A stretch of DNA of 34,789 nucleotides from Gordonia desulfuricans NBRC 100010 (GTDB lineage: Bacteria; Actinomycetota; Actinomycetes; Mycobacteriales; Mycobacteriaceae). The stretch is from the NCBI RefSeq assembly GCF_001485495.1, contig NZ_BCNF01000096.1, positions 1 through 34,789 of the forward strand, given 5' to 3'. The notes below the pieces were generated by a model that had not been told where the DNA came from, ran no database searches, and was given only the letters and a program-made list of their open reading frames with translations. A program made the translations under genes and the position numbers. This document shows positions 23,764 through 32,698 of the stretch, in pieces (the first letter of the stretch is position 1; every line of letters starts with the position of its first letter).

Positions 23764-26122
23764 ATGTCGTCGTTGCTGTATCGATGGGGACGGAGTGCGT
23801 TCGTCGGCAGATGGTGGGTGGCCGGGATCTGGGCGCTGATCATCGTCGGGATCGCGGGCGTGATGGTGGTGAGCCCGCCACAGCTGAGCAATGAGATCCG
23901 GATCGACGGAACGCCCGCGCAGGAGGTCATCGACGACCTCACCGAGCGGCTCCCCGAAGCCTCGGGCGGTCAGGGCATCCTCGCGTTCCACAGCACCGAC
24001 CACCAGCGGGTCGACCAGGGCAGAAAACTCATCGCACTCCTCGACGCGGTCGACCGCGTCTACCGCACCGAGCACGTGATCGACGTGCGGAAGGCGATGG
24101 CAGCCGAGGTCGCCAAGGGCCCCGACAGCCGGCTGCTCCAGGCGTCGGCCGCGATCGCACAGGCCCAGACACAGACACAGACCACCGGGACACCGGGCGG
24201 GGCCGCCACCGCCGGCGCAACCCCGCTCGTCATCCAGGACGCGCCGGTCCCAGGGGTCCTGATCTCGTCGGACGGACAGACCGCGCTCTTCCAGTTCACC
24301 TTCGACGCACAGACATTCGAGCTCCCCGAGGGCACGATCGACGACACGATCGCCGTGGCCGCCACCGCGGCCGGCCGGGAGGACATCGACGTGCTGCCGT
24401 CGTCGACGATGGTCGCCGGCCCCGAGCTCGTCGGTGTCGGTGAGATCGTCGGCATCGTGATCGCCGCGCTCGTGCTGATCGTCACCCTCGGCTCGCTCGT
24501 CGCCGCCGGTCTCCCGCTGGCCTCGGCGTTGTCGGGTGTCGCCGTCGGCGTGGGCGGCGCATTCGCGATCTCCTCGTTTGTCCCCATGCACTCGCTCACC
24601 GCGGTGCTCGGACTCATGCTCGGACTGGCGGTCGGTATCGACTACGCGTTGTTCATCGTGAACCGGCAACGCCACTTCATCCTCGACCAGGGCCTCACCG
24701 CCCACGAGGCCACCGGGCGCGCCATCGGTACCGCGGGCAGTGCGGTGTTCTTCGCGGGCACCACCGTCGTCATCGCCCTGCTGGCGCTCACCGTCGTGCA
24801 GATCCAGTTGCTCACCACCATGGCGCTCACCGCCGCGGCGACGGTCGTCATCGCGGTGCTTTCCGCCCTGACCCTGTTGCCCGCCCTGCTCGGATTCGTC
24901 GGCGAACGAATCTGCTCGGCCGGCGCCCGGGCCACAGCGCAGGCAGCGCACGAGAACGGTTCGGTGCACAGGGTCGCCAACGGCTGGTCACGGATGCTCG
25001 TGAAACACCGTTACGTGGCCGCCCTGGGGGCGCTCGTGATCGGCGGCATCCTCGCCGCCCCGATGCCGGCCATGGACCTCGGCCTGCCGTCGGGCGCGAG
25101 CTATCACCCGGACACCCCGCAACGACAGAGCTACGACGTCGTCGACGAGAGTTTCGGACCCGGATACAACGGGCCGCTCGTCGTCGTCGCCTCCGCGCCC
25201 GCACCCATCCCCGCCGGCCCGGCTCGCCGGCATCCACACCGACCTCGCCGCGATCGACGGGGTCACCGCGACCTCCCTCGAGGGACTCTCCGCCGACGGC
25301 ACCACCGCGGTGTTCTCCGTCATCCCCGACACCACACCCACCTCGCAGGAGACCGGTGATCTCGTCACCGGCATCCGGGATCGCGCCGGTGCCTTCGCCG
25401 ACGCGCACGGTGTGACGATCGGGGTGACCGGTTTCTCGGCCCTGGCGATCGACGTCTCCGACCGCCTCACCGACGTGCTCCCGCTCTACATCGCCGTCGT
25501 CGTCGGTCTCTCGCTGGTGGTGCTACTCGCCGTCTTCCGATCGGTCCTGGTGCCGATCAAGGCCACGGTCGGTTTCCTGCTGTCGGTGGCCGCGACCTTC
25601 GGCGCGACCACCGCGGTGTTCCAATGGGGTTGGGCGCAACCGCTGTTCGGGATGGACGCCACCTCACCGGTGCTCAGTCTCCTGCCGGTCATCATCACCG
25701 GTGTCCTCTACGGACTCGCGATGGACTACGAGGTGTTCCTCGTCTCGTCGATGAAGGAGGCCCACGTCCACGGGTACACCGGACGTGACTCGGTGGTCCG
25801 CGGGTTCGGTGTGGCGAGCCGCGTCGTCGTCGCCGCGGCGATCATCATGATCAGCGTCTTCGCCGGATTCGTCTACAACCCGGACCCGATGATCGCCCAG
25901 GTCGGCTTCGCCCTCGCCTTCGGCATCGTGGTCGACGCGTTCCTCGTCCGGATGACCCTCGTCCCGGCGGTCATGGCGATCTTCGGCGACAACGCGTGGT
26001 GGCTACCACGATGGCTCGACCGCATCCTGCCCGACCTCGACATCGAGGGCGACAAGCTCACCGCACGACTCGACCGGCCGCGATCGGCCACACCGGAACC
26101 GGTCGGCCCCGGCCACGCCTGA
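23764..26122 (+). pseudogene. MMPL-family RND transporter, interrupted by a frameshift
   Basis: About 785 residues if the frame is joined, similar to actinobacterial MMPL lipid/drug exporters. The first frame (23764-25359) holds the N-terminal membrane helix, the first extracytoplasmic loop and the first helix bundle, with the proton-relay motif LGLAVGIDYALFIVNRQR. It then runs into about 45 unrelated Arg/His-rich residues and a stop. The second frame resumes with RLAGIHTDLAAIDGV at 25220 and carries the second bundle with YGLAMDYEVFLVSSMKEAHVHG. The shift lies within about 25195-25222 in a C-rich run and needs one base removed, or two added. As read, neither half would be a working transporter. 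A consensus error is a real alternative. Probably TetR-regulated. Confidence 0.85.
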
Positions 26123-26150
26123 CCCGACGGCACCGGGTCACCGGCGTGCG

Positions 26151-27121
26151 TCACATCTCCTGCGCACGGTAGCGGCCCGGGCTGGTCCCGGTCTGACGTC
26201 GGAAGACCCGTCCGAAATGCGAGAGGTCCCGGAATCCGACCTGCTCGCAGATCACCGAGACCGGGTCGCCGGTGGTCCGCAGCAGGTGTTTGGCCCGCTC
26301 GATCCGGGCACCGTAGAGCCAGTCACTGGGTGTGGCACCGACCCCCTTCGCGAGTTTCTGCACGGCCCGCAACGACATCCCGCTCAGGTGGGCGACGTCG
26401 GGCAGGGTCAGATCCGCGTCGTGCAGATGGTCGGCGATCACCCGCTGCACCCGGGCCATGTCCTGGGCCCGGTGCCCGTCGAGCGGTTCGTTGCCCACAC
26501 CCGCATCGAGCACCGCCGCCGACAGCATCTCGATCACCGACGCCGCGAACGGGGCGGCGGTGGCCGTGGGCAGATCCTGGCCGGCGATGTCGGTGAGCAG
26601 CCGCCCCACGATCGCCGTCGAACCGGCCCCGGCGTCGAAGGCCCGTCCGGTGCAGCGGTCGGCGAGGCCGGGGATCCGGGCGGCCACCCGCTCACCGGGC
26701 ACCCGCACCACCACCTGACCGAAGGTAGACGGTGAGTGGAACACGAACGGTGCACCCAGATCGAGCAGGGCGAAGGCGCCGTCCGCGACGACGGCCTGCC
26801 GCCCGGCCTGCTCGATCTGCACCACCCCGTCGGTGACCACGCAGACCAGCACATCGGCGCACGAGTCGGACCTGATCATCGCCGGGGACCGGATCACCGT
26901 CTGCTCGTCGCACCGGATGGTGCTCACGTGCAGATCGCCGAACGGCCGGCCACCCCATTCCGCGTCGAGGGCCAGTCGACGTCCATCTCCGCGTACAGCG
27001 AGCCCAGTGCGGCCCGCCATTCGTTCCGACCCTCGCCGAGGTCCAATTCTCTTGTGCGCAGCGACAGGACGCTCTCGCGCTCCCGTCGCGCAGAGTCCGA
27101 AGACCGTGCGCGCTCAGCCAT
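26151..27121 (-). pseudogene. AraC-family regulator of the HpaB-like operon, interrupted by a frameshift
   Basis: About 323 residues if joined, a paralogue of the intact regulator at 29492-30490. The first frame from ATG 27121 gives [16 protein letters not shown] ... [10 protein letters not shown], matching YCDMDVDWP in the paralogue, then goes out of frame. Homology resumes one frame away at [19 protein letters not shown] and continues to the C-terminal AraC HTH (LTLPDVAHLSGMSLRAVQKL ... VSVICEQVGFRDLSHFGRVFRRQTGTSPGRYR). One C is missing in a CCC run (plus strand GGG at 26969-26971); adding it restores the frame. The downstream frame alone (from 27020) would lack the N-terminal domain. It is divergent from the monooxygenase and likely its activator if functional. 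Confidence 0.82.
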
Positions 27122-27143
27122 GTTGTGCCACACCTCCCGGTTC

Positions 27144-27171
27144 TAGTGTTCTACGTCACAGGGACGTGGCA
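27144..27171. promoter_or_regulatory. Shared AraC-site motif, copy 1
   Basis: TAGTGT-N6-TCACAG-N5-TGGCA lies between the first AraC gene and the HpaB-like gene. The same parts, order and near-identical spacing occur at 30513-30539 between the second AraC gene and the EthD-like gene. A wider inverted repeat GTGCCAC (27125-27131) / GTGGCAC (27166-27172) overlaps it. Likely binding site for one or both AraC paralogues. Confidence 0.5.
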
Positions 27172-27236
27172 CCGCCACCATATACCGCGCAACACGTCCC
27201 GCGCGAGAAGCCATTGCCTCGGAAACACCACAAGGC

Positions 27237-27260
27237 AAGTGCCGCACGGTAAGTGCCGTG
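27237..27260. promoter_or_regulatory. Repeat pair upstream of the HpaB-like gene
   Basis: AAGTGCCG occurs twice 14 bases apart (27237-27244 and 27251-27258), and CACGG-N6-CCGTG (27245-27260) forms a dyad across them. It lies 51 bases before the start at 27311, where an activator would contact the promoter. The function is inferred from position only. Confidence 0.3.
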
Positions 27261-27310
27261 GGGCCGACCCCTCGCGTCACCTCACCGCGCGACCATCCCA
27301 GGAGGAACCG

Positions 27311-28882
27311 ATGACCACTGCACCCCTCGCCGAACGGACGACCGCGGGAGTCGCCAACGATGTGCGCCCGATGACCGGTGCGGAGTATCTGGAATCGTTG
27401 CGCGACGGTCGCGAGATCTACATCCGCGGCGAGCGCGTCGACGACGTCACCACCCATCCGGCATTCCGGAACTCCGCGCGCTCGGTGGCCCGGATGTACG
27501 ACGCCCTGCACGAACCCGCAGCTCAGGGCGTACTGTCGGTCCCCACCGACACCGGCAACGGAGGTTTCACCCACCCGTTCTTCAAGACCGCCCATTCCGC
27601 CGACGACCTGGTGGTGGCCCGTGACGCGATCGCCACCTGGCAGCGTGAGGTGTACGGCTGGCTGGGCCGCTCCCCCGACTACAAGGCCTCCTTCCTCGGC
27701 ACCCTGGGTGCCAACGCCGACTTCTACGGCGAGTACAAGCAGAACGCGCTGAACTGGTACAAGAAGTCGCAGGAGCGGGTGCTCTACCTGAACCACGCGA
27801 TCGTCAACCCGCCGATCGATCGGGACAAGCCCGCCGACGAAACCGCCGATGTCTGTGTACATGTCGTCGACGAGACCGATGCGGGACTGATCGTGTCCGG
27901 GGCCAAGGTGGTCGCGACCGGATCGGCGATCACCAATGCCAACTTCATCGCCCACTACGGGCTCCCGTTGCGCAAGAAGGAATTCGGCCTGATCTTCACG
28001 GTCCCGATGGATTCTCCCGGGCTGAAGTTGTTCTGCCGCACCTCCTATGAGATGAATGCCGCGGTCACCGGTACCCCGTTCGACTACCCGTTGTCGAGCC
28101 GGTTCGACGAGAACGACTCGATCATGGTGTTCGACCGCGTACTGGTGCCGTGGGAGAACGTCTTCGCCTACGACGTCGAGACCACCAACGGCTTCGTGAT
28201 GAAGTCGGGCTTCTTGAACCGCTTCATGTTCCACGGTTGTGCCCGGCTCGCGGTGAAGCTCGACTTCATCGCCGGCTGCGTGATGAAGGGCGTGGAGATG
28301 ACCGGTTCGGCCGGGTTCCGCGGCGTGCAGATGCAGATCGGCGAGATCCTCAACTGGCGCGACATGTTCTGGGGCCTGTCCGATGCGATGGCCAAGTCGC
28401 CGGACCCGTGGGTCAACGGTGCGGTGCAGCCGAACATCAACTACGGCCTGGCCTATCGAACCTTCATGGGAGTCGGCTATCCCCGGATCAAGGAGATCAT
28501 CCAGCAGGTCCTCGGCAGCGGGCTGATCTACCTCAACTCCCATGCCGACGACTGGAAGAATCCCGACGTGGCACCGTATCTCGACCAGTACGTGCGCGGT
28601 TCCAACGGTATCGCCGCGATCGATCGCGTCCAGCTGCTGAAACTGCTGTGGGACGCGGTCGGCACCGAGTTCGGCGGGCGCCACGAGCTCTACGAACGCA
28701 ACTACGGTGGCGACCACGAGGCCGTCCGCTTCCAGACCCTGTTCGCCTACCAGGCCAGCGGTCAGGACCTGGCGCTCAAGGGTTTCGCCGAACAGTGCAT
28801 GTCGGAGTACGACGTCGACGGCTGGACCCGACCCGACCTGATCAACAACGACGATCTCACGATCGTGTGGGACCGGCGGTGA
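27311..28882 (+). CDS. 4-hydroxyphenylacetate 3-hydroxylase (HpaB)-type flavin monooxygenase, oxygenase component
   Basis: A 523-residue FADH2-dependent phenol ortho-hydroxylase of the HpaB family. The N-terminal part ([44 protein letters not shown]) is typical, as are [46 protein letters not shown] and [26 protein letters not shown], and a helical C-terminal domain. GGAGGAACCG immediately precedes the ATG. The flavin reductase follows with a 4-base overlap, so the pair forms a two-component enzyme. Relatives act on 4-hydroxyphenylacetate, phenol, nitro- or chlorophenols; AraC-controlled phenol/4-nitrophenol hydroxylases of Rhodococcus have a comparable layout, but the substrate here is open. 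Confidence 0.92.
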   Translation: MTTAPLAERTTAGVANDVRPMTGAEYLESLRDGREIYIRGERVDDVTTHPAFRNSARSVARMYDALHEPAAQGVLSVPTDTGNGGFTHPFFKTAHSADDLVVARDAIATWQREVYGWLGRSPDYKASFLGTLGANADFYGEYKQNALNWYKKSQERVLYLNHAIVNPPIDRDKPADETADVCVHVVDETDAGLIVSGAKVVATGSAITNANFIAHYGLPLRKKEFGLIFTVPMDSPGLKLFCRTSYEMNAAVTGTPFDYPLSSRFDENDSIMVFDRVLVPWENVFAYDVETTNGFVMKSGFLNRFMFHGCARLAVKLDFIAGCVMKGVEMTGSAGFRGVQMQIGEILNWRDMFWGLSDAMAKSPDPWVNGAVQPNINYGLAYRTFMGVGYPRIKEIIQQVLGSGLIYLNSHADDWKNPDVAPYLDQYVRGSNGIAAIDRVQLLKLLWDAVGTEFGGRHELYERNYGGDHEAVRFQTLFAYQASGQDLALKGFAEQCMSEYDVDGWTRPDLINNDDLTIVWDRR

Positions 28883-29424
28883 CGACGATGACCCCCACCC
28901 CTGCACAGCCGGCTGCCGCGGAGCTCGACCCGACGCCACTGCGGATGCGGAAGGCCCTGGGCCGCTTCGCCAGTGGCGTCACCATCGTCACCACCGCCGA
29001 GGGGGACGACGAGGAATCGGTTCACGGGATGACCGCCAACGCCTTCACATCGGTCTCCCTCGACCCGCCGCTGGTACTGGTCTCGATCGCCAACCGCGCC
29101 CGGATGAACGCCAAGATCACCGAGACCGGACGCTACGGGGTGTCGATCCTCGCCGGACACCAGGAACCGCTGTCGCTGCACTTCGCCGGCGCCGCAACCG
29201 AACCCGATCTGGTGCGGTTCACCTGGCGCAAGGGTGTCCCCCTTCTCGACGGCGCGCTGGTACACCTGTCGTGCTCGGTCACCGCCTCCCATCCCGCCGG
29301 GGACCACACCCTGCATGTGGGTCAGGTGGAGGAGCTGTGGTTCGACGACGGCCGGCCGTTGCTGTTCTACACCGGCAGTTTCCGTGCACTGGAGCTGCAG
29401 GACGACGAGAACTGGGGCTTCTGA
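28879..29424 (+). CDS. Flavin reductase component (HpaC/NphA2-like)
   Basis: A 181-residue FMN-binding split-barrel flavin reductase. Typical segments are [49 protein letters not shown] and [19 protein letters not shown], ending with [29 protein letters not shown]. It supplies reduced flavin to the oxygenase encoded just upstream. GTG at 28879 overlaps the oxygenase stop (GTGA); an ATG at 28888 would shorten it by three residues. A strong hairpin follows at 29454-29481, ending the two-gene operon. Confidence 0.92.
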   Translation: MTTMTPTPAQPAAAELDPTPLRMRKALGRFASGVTIVTTAEGDDEESVHGMTANAFTSVSLDPPLVLVSIANRARMNAKITETGRYGVSILAGHQEPLSLHFAGAATEPDLVRFTWRKGVPLLDGALVHLSCSVTASHPAGDHTLHVGQVEELWFDDGRPLLFYTGSFRALELQDDENWGF

Positions 29425-29453
29425 CCCGACGATGCCCGCCCACAACCCGCTGT

Positions 29454-29481
29454 GCTCGGCCGGGCGGCAACCCGGCCGAGC
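29454..29481. terminator. Bidirectional hairpin terminator between convergent genes
   Basis: GCTCGGCCGGG (29454-29464) and CCCGGCCGAGC (29471-29481) form a perfect 11-base stem with a 6-base loop. It lies between the flavin reductase stop (29424) and the convergent AraC stop (29492). No T-run follows on either strand, as is usual for high-GC actinobacterial terminators. Confidence 0.7.
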
Positions 29482-29491
29482 GCACCACCCC

Positions 29492-30490
29492 CTACCGGTG
29501 CTGCGCCCGGTATCCGGTCGGACTGGAGCCGCAGTGCCGCCGAAAGGCCCGACTGAAATGTGCGACGTCACGGAACCCCAGCGATCCGGCGATCTCCCCG
29601 ACCGGCAGATCCGTGTCGGAGAGCATCGCCTGGGCTCGCTCGAAACGCTTGGTGTAGAGCCAGTTACGTGGCGTCGTTCCCGCGGTGGCGAACAGTTTGT
29701 GCAGGTACCGCACCGAGATACCCACGTCGCGGGCGATGTCGGTCAGGGTCACGTCGGGATCGTCGAGGTGGGCGAGCATGGTCCGCTGCACCCGACGCAG
29801 ATCCTCGTGATGCGCACGGTCGGTGAGGGAGACGGCGCCGGTCTGGTCGATGGCCGCGGCCAGCACGTCCAGGGTCGCCGACGCCACCGTCGCACCCGCC
29901 CTGGAGTCGAGCCGATCATCGTGCGAGGCGAGGTCGACCAGCAGCCGCGACGCGATCCGGCCCATCCCGGAATCGGCCGATATGCGCTGTGCGGCCGAAT
30001 ATTCCAACGACCGCCCGAGCCGGGCCGACATCTGGCTGCGGGGCATGCGCAGCACCACCTGTTCGAAGGGGGTGTTCCCGGTCACCACGAAGGGGTCCGC
30101 GGCGTCGACGAACCCGAAGGCCCCGGAGTCGAGGACGGCGACCCGCCGGCCCTGGACGATGCTCGCCGACCCCTTGGTGATCAGACACACCAGGAGATCG
30201 TCGGTGGGATCGGCGGCGATCATCGCCGGCGTCCGGTGCACCGTGTGCGGATCGGCACGGACCACACTCACCGACACCTCCCCCATCGGGCGTGCGACGA
30301 TCGCCGCCGCGAACGCCGACAGCGGCCGCGGCCAGTCCACGTCCATGTCGCAATAGGCCGAATCGACCGCTTCCGACCAGACCTCACGGCTCTGCGACAC
30401 GGAGAGACCGCGCGTGTTCACGGCCACGGTGTTCGGGAGATCACCGGCGTCGGTGCACGCAGAGGCAACGATCGGTGCGTTCTCGGTCAT
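29492..30490 (-). CDS. AraC-family transcriptional regulator (intact paralogue)
   Basis: A 332-residue activator-type regulator. The N-terminal ~200 residues form the AraC-binding-like sensor domain (SREVWSEAVDSAYCDMDVDWP ... HRTPAMIAADPTDDLLVCLITKGSASIVQGRR). The C-terminus is the double HTH (DVTLTDIARDVGISVRYLHKLFATAGTTPRNWLYTKRFERAQAML ... VGEIAGSLGFRDVAHFSRAFRRHCGSSPTGYRAQ). GGAGG lies nine bases before the ATG at 30490. It is a paralogue of the broken regulator at 26151-27121. It is divergent from the EthD-like gene and convergent with the flavin reductase. A motif in its upstream spacer is shared with the other AraC spacer, so it could regulate both targets. Effector likely an aromatic compound, by inference. 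Confidence 0.92.
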   Translation of the reverse strand: MTENAPIVASACTDAGDLPNTVAVNTRGLSVSQSREVWSEAVDSAYCDMDVDWPRPLSAFAAAIVARPMGEVSVSVVRADPHTVHRTPAMIAADPTDDLLVCLITKGSASIVQGRRVAVLDSGAFGFVDAADPFVVTGNTPFEQVVLRMPRSQMSARLGRSLEYSAAQRISADSGMGRIASRLLVDLASHDDRLDSRAGATVASATLDVLAAAIDQTGAVSLTDRAHHEDLRRVQRTMLAHLDDPDVTLTDIARDVGISVRYLHKLFATAGTTPRNWLYTKRFERAQAMLSDTDLPVGEIAGSLGFRDVAHFSRAFRRHCGSSPTGYRAQHR

Positions 30491-30512
30491 TCTCTGGCGC
30501 CTCCTCGATCAA

Positions 30513-30539
30513 TAGTGTGCCAGATCACAGCGGTTGGCA
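30513..30539. promoter_or_regulatory. Shared AraC-site motif, copy 2
   Basis: TAGTGT-N6-TCACAG-N4-TGGCA, with TGCCA (30518-30522) and TGGCA (30535-30539) also forming an inverted pair 12 bases apart. It lies in the 88-base spacer between the AraC gene and the EthD-like gene and matches the element at 27144-27171. Confidence 0.5.
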
Positions 30540-30578
30540 TCGTGGCCGTCCGTGATACCCGAACAACCGAGGAGAACC

Positions 30579-30878
30579 ATGTACGTGATCACCGTCATCT
30601 ACGATCAGCCGACCGATCCCGCGGCCTTCGACGAGTACTACCGCACCAAGCACCTGCCCCTCGTCGACGCGCTTCCCGACGTTCGGCGGTTCAGCTGGGG
30701 AAAGTGTGAATTCCCGGACGGCTCAGCACCATCGGCGTATGCAATCGCCTATCTGATGTTCGATTCGAGGTCGGCTGCGCTCACCGCCCTGTCGTCGCCG
30801 GCCGGGCAGGCCGCGACCGGTGACGTGGAGAACTTCGCCACCGGGGGCGCGACCATCCTGTTCTCCGAACAGGACTAG
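30579..30878 (+). CDS. EthD-family small protein
   Basis: A 99-residue dimeric alpha-beta-barrel domain of the EthD type: MYVITVIYDQPTDPAAFDEYYRTKHLPLVDALPDVRRFSWGK, with the typical FDEYYxxxHxPL segment, and a C-terminal ATGDVENFATGGATILFSEQD. Members accompany oxidative degradation operons and some have small-ligand or accessory roles, but few are characterised. GGAGAACC precedes the ATG at 30579. It is divergent from an intact AraC regulator and upstream of an IclR gene. Its reaction is not known. Confidence 0.85.
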   Translation: MYVITVIYDQPTDPAAFDEYYRTKHLPLVDALPDVRRFSWGKCEFPDGSAPSAYAIAYLMFDSRSAALTALSSPAGQAATGDVENFATGGATILFSEQD

Positions 30879-30894
30879 CACCACACCCCCCAGC

Positions 30895-30911
30895 GTGCCG
30901 CTCTGCGGCAC
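30895..30911. promoter_or_regulatory. Palindrome upstream of first IclR gene
   Basis: GTGCCGC-TCT-GCGGCAC is a perfect 7-base inverted repeat between the EthD-like stop (30878) and the IclR start (30988). It could be the IclR operator or a terminator for the EthD-like gene; no T-run follows (AAAACAG). Confidence 0.45.
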
Positions 30912-30987
30912 AAAACAGTAGACACCTGGCGTGACGCAACCCATAGTGGCAGCCAACCCCGCGTCACCGGATCAAGAAAGGTCGGTC

Positions 30988-31797
30988 ATGGCAGCACTTC
31001 AGACCGTTCAGAAGATCGGTCCCGTCCTGGACCTGTTCACGGTGGGTCGCCCCGAATGGGGCGTGTCCGAGGTGGCCAACGAGATCGGCCTCCCCCGATC
31101 CAGTGCGCACGCCCTGCTCGCATCCCTCGTCGACATCGGACTGCTGCAGTGCCGGTCGCGGGGCCGGTACCGGATCGGATGGCGGATCGTCGAACTCAAC
31201 CAGACCCTGCAGGGCACCGTCGACGTCAAGACCTGCGCCGCGCCCATTCTGCAGAACCTTTCCGAGAAGTACGGCGAGACCACACATCTGGCGATCCTCG
31301 ACCGCTATCGGGTGATGTATGTCGACAAGGTGGTCGGCAATCACGTCATCAATGTCTCCGGCGCCCGGATCGGTGCACATCTCGATGCGCACTGCAGTGC
31401 GGTGGGCAAGGCCATGCTCGCCCACTGCCACCCGACCGAGATCGACCGGAACGTCACCAACGCCCCCTTGCGCCGGCTCACCCCGAACACCATCACCGAT
31501 CCGTCCGCATTGCACGCCGAGCTGAAATCCGTTCTGCGTCAGGGATGTGCCTACGATCTCGGCGAGGCAATCTCGGAGGTCCACTGTGTGGCCGCCCCGA
31601 TCCGTGACGAGATGGGTGTGGTGGTGGCCGCGATCTCGATCACCGCACCCGTGTCACGCTTCACCGCCGCACAACACGAGTTCCGCCGCTCGGTGATCAG
31701 TGCGGCCGGCGCGGTGACCAAGGCCCTCGGGTCCGCGCTGCCCGCCCCGGCCCCGGTGGAGGTGGGCAATCCCACCCTGCACGCGGTCGCCGGGTGA
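30988..31797 (+). CDS. IclR-family transcriptional regulator
   Basis: A 269-residue regulator. Residues ~5-65 form the winged HTH (ALQTVQKIGPVLDLFTVGRPEWGVSEVANEIGLPRSSAHALLASLVDIGLL). The remainder is the IclR ligand domain (YGETTHLAILDRYRVMYVDKVVGNHVINVSGARIGAHLDAHCSAVGKAMLA ... CAYDLGEAISEVHCVAAPIRDEMGVVVAAISITAP). The ATG at 30988 has GAAAGG six bases upstream; a GTG at 30931 would add 19 residues without homology. It converges on a second IclR gene five bases away. A role in controlling the aromatic genes is inferred from location; effectors of this family are often aromatic acids or pathway intermediates. Confidence 0.92.
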   Translation: MAALQTVQKIGPVLDLFTVGRPEWGVSEVANEIGLPRSSAHALLASLVDIGLLQCRSRGRYRIGWRIVELNQTLQGTVDVKTCAAPILQNLSEKYGETTHLAILDRYRVMYVDKVVGNHVINVSGARIGAHLDAHCSAVGKAMLAHCHPTEIDRNVTNAPLRRLTPNTITDPSALHAELKSVLRQGCAYDLGEAISEVHCVAAPIRDEMGVVVAAISITAPVSRFTAAQHEFRRSVISAAGAVTKALGSALPAPAPVEVGNPTLHAVAG

Positions 31798-31802
31798 GGT
31801 GG

Positions 31803-32597
31803 TCAATGTTCGGGCTCGGTATCTCGACCCTGACTCGGCGCACCGAGTTGCCGGGACAGGCCGAGTGCGGCCGTCCGCACGGCAGCCACCGACTCGTCGA
31901 GGTTGATCCGGTTGTGCCACCCCGACACCGAGATACCGGCGACCACCCCGCCTCCGGTGCCGAACACCGGACACGCCACGCACACGACGCCGGGCCTCGA
32001 CTCCTCGAGGTCGTAGCTCATTCCGCGGGAACGGATTCGGGCCAGTTCGGCGCTCAGCATCCCCGGATTGGTGATGGTGCGTTCACTGATCCTCGGCAGG
32101 CCACCGGCGACGATCCGCGCGACCACGTCCGCCGGCGAGTACGCGAGGATGGCCTTGCCGATCCCCGTGGCATGCGCCGGCCACCGCGCTCCGGCCCGGG
32201 TGGGCAGCGGCGGTGCGGTGGGGCTGTTCAGCACGTCGAGATAGATGACGACGTCGTCGTCGAGCACCGCCAGGTGTACCGTGTGCCCGGTGGCCTCGCG
32301 CAGATCATCCATGAACGGGGCGGCCGCATCGCGCACGCCCTGCCGCCGTGGTACACGCTGGCCCAGCTCGAACACGTGGATTCCCAACCGGTATCGCGTT
32401 CCGTCACGTTCGAGGAGACCGCCCTCGACGAGTTCGAGTGCGATCCGCTGGGCGCTCGACTTGGAGATGTCGGCGCGCCGCGCGATCTCCGAGACACCGA
32501 GTGCGTGCTCGGCCACGCCGACGATGTCGAGGATGCGCATCGCCCGCGCCACCGCCCCGAGCTCCGCGCCGGGCTTCTGGGTTCGTCCTGGCCGCAC
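31803..32597 (-). CDS. IclR-family transcriptional regulator (second)
   Basis: A 264-residue regulator, not a close copy of the first. HTH: AVARAMRILDIVGVAEHALGVSEIARRADISKSSAQRIALELVEGGLL. Ligand domain: TGHTVHLAVLDDDVVIYLDVLNSP ... RWPAHATGIGKAILAYSPAD ... MSYDLEESRPGVVCVACPVFGTGGGVVAGISVSG. The GTG at 32597 is used because no ATG is in frame near the HTH and no clear Shine-Dalgarno is seen. It is divergent from the hydratase-decarboxylase-tautomerase operon, and two palindromes lie between, so it is the likely local regulator of that operon. Confidence 0.9.
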   Translation of the reverse strand: MRPGRTQKPGAELGAVARAMRILDIVGVAEHALGVSEIARRADISKSSAQRIALELVEGGLLERDGTRYRLGIHVFELGQRVPRRQGVRDAAAPFMDDLREATGHTVHLAVLDDDVVIYLDVLNSPTAPPLPTRAGARWPAHATGIGKAILAYSPADVVARIVAGGLPRISERTITNPGMLSAELARIRSRGMSYDLEESRPGVVCVACPVFGTGGGVVAGISVSGWHNRINLDESVAAVRTAALGLSRQLGAPSQGRDTEPEH

Positions 32598-32613
32598 AGT
32601 GGTTCATCGTGCC

Positions 32614-32654
32614 GTGTCCCGAACACCCGACGCAATACCGTGTCCATCGGACAC
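32614..32654. promoter_or_regulatory. Candidate IclR operator pair upstream of meta-pathway operon
   Basis: GTGTCC-ATC-GGACAC (32640-32654) is a perfect 15-base palindrome. A second, weaker one, GTGT-CCCGA-ACAC, lies at 32614-32626. Both are in the 101-base spacer between the IclR gene and the hydratase. Size and placement fit IclR dimer sites. Confidence 0.55.
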
Positions 32655-32698
32655 CCCTCATCCGCCGGAACCCTGTTGACCGAGAAGAAAGCGCACCC

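Noticed and set aside
25195..25222. Programmed ribosomal frameshifting in the MMPL gene
   Set aside because: No slippery heptamer, stop codon or downstream stem typical of programmed shifts is apparent, and the family is not known for it.
27143..28939. Long minus-strand open frame opposite the HpaB-like gene
   Set aside because: The plus-strand protein is a clear family member; the antisense product is compositional noise.
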